Shown here piece by piece: positions 6,388 through 6,679 of a stretch of DNA of 6,679 bases (positions are counted from its first letter, which is position 1; every line of letters begins with the position of its first letter). The translations under genes were made by a program, and so were the position numbers. A model generated the notes under the pieces. The model had not been told where the DNA came from and did not search any database. It worked only from the letters and a program-made list of their open reading frames with translations. Source of the stretch: Anaerolineae bacterium (GTDB taxonomy: Bacteria > Chloroflexota > Anaerolineae > JAADDB01). Location: positions 1 through 6,679 of the forward strand of contig WFQT01000311.1 of NCBI GenBank assembly GCA_015486895.1, in the 5' to 3' direction.

Positions 6388-6403
6388 CTCCACGGATTTG
6401 TGG

Positions 6404-6507
6404 GGGATGGTTCAATTGTAAGCGGTAGCAGGCTTGTTTAGTGTCTGCGTGCATGGCGACAACCCTGGGTGTTCAGCTTGAAGTGTCAACCTGTTCTGAA
6501 CCATCCC
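6404..6507. repeat. 11-bp perfect inverted repeat spanning 104 bases
   Basis: GGGATGGTTCA (6404-6414) is the reverse complement of TGAACCATCCC (6497-6507). The right arm overlaps a local hairpin, ACCATC (6500-6505) with GATGGT (6516-6521). It lies between the propeller gene cut by the right edge and the LVIVD gene. It could mark a small insertion element or an mRNA 3' structure; there is no T-tract. The rest of the 223-base gap shows nothing else I can support. Confidence 0.4.
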
Positions 6508-6543
6508 TTACACCTGATGGTGAAAGATTGTTCCCCGCCACAA

Positions 6544-6679
6544 TCACTCTTTATTCCGATATCGGCTCACGCCACCGTACCAATTGCCGAACCAAAGCGA
6601 CCCGTCCGGCCCCACGGCTATAGCTAAGACCTCGTTACCCGCCAAACCATCCGCCGTGGTGAAAGTCTGCCAGCGGCCA
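6544..6679 (-). CDS. Two-component-regulator-type propeller protein, C-terminal 44 residues (cut by window edge)
   Basis: This short frame enters from the right edge and ends at TGA (6544-6546). It reads GRWQTFTTADGLAGNEV, then LAIAVGPDGSLWFGN, then GGVSRYRNKE. This is the signature of Reg_prop (two-component regulator propeller) repeats: W-x-x-[FY]-T-x-x-D-G-L, N-x-V, I-A-x-x-P-D-G-x-[LI]-W-[FI]-G, G-G-V-[SA]-R-[YF]. In many proteins these repeats form two seven-bladed extracellular propellers ahead of a histidine kinase or diguanylate cyclase. Here the gene stops right after a repeat, so no signalling output domain follows it. It is more likely a stand-alone exported or lipoprotein-type propeller. 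The stop is 223 bases before the LVIVD start codon. Family assignment is firm from the motif, but the rest of the protein is unseen. Confidence 0.82.
   Translation of the reverse strand, partial: GRWQTFTTADGLAGNEVLAIAVGPDGSLWFGNWYGGVSRYRNKE

Overview
The window is bacterial, and all five supportable genes lie on the minus strand, so transcription runs from the right edge to the left. I suspect an environmental Chloroflexota (Anaerolineae-like) genome. The clues are long surface lipoproteins with Thr/Pro/Ala-rich linkers, strong AGGAGG ribosome binding sites, LVIVD and TolB-like propellers, a DUF4282 protein with zinc ribbons, and a C-terminal 'LGCA ... PFxxGxMLWR ... LGWA' domain that I associate with secreted proteins of that phylum. 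This assignment rests on impression and no marker gene supports it.

Layout in order of transcription. (1) 6544-6679 is the last 44 codons of a two-component-regulator-type propeller protein cut by the window edge. (2) 6321-6543 is a gene-free leader carrying a copy of a dispersed 18-bp repeat and an 11-bp inverted repeat. (3) 2952-6320 encodes an 1122-residue lipoprotein with 14 LVIVD propeller units and a distinct C-terminal domain. (4) 69 bases later, 2016-2882 encodes a lipoprotein that also has a transmembrane helix and ends in two four-cysteine zinc ribbons. (5) After a 201-base gap with a plausible promoter, a palindrome and repeats, 1311-1814 encodes a DUF4282 membrane protein ending in almost the same double zinc ribbon. 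(6) 402-1310 is a 909-base stretch without a convincing gene, holding a 153-bp element with 16-bp perfect inverted ends. (7) 1-401 is the start of an exported TolB/PD40-type propeller protein that runs off the left edge.

How the parts may work together (inference): genes 3 and 4 are close enough to be cotranscribed. They would place a large propeller lipoprotein and a lipid-anchored, membrane-spanning protein with internal zinc ribbons in the same membrane. The DUF4282 protein adds a second membrane-bound double zinc ribbon. Propellers of three different families within one short stretch suggest a cell-surface binding or sensing locus. No catalytic domain is visible, so no pathway can be named.

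The most notable structural observation is that the two zinc-ribbon genes share DNA similarity over their 3' ends and past their stop codons, while their N-terminal parts are unrelated. This looks like a DNA-level duplication or swap of a tail cassette. I found no tRNA, rRNA, CRISPR array, transposase or convincing intrinsic terminator.
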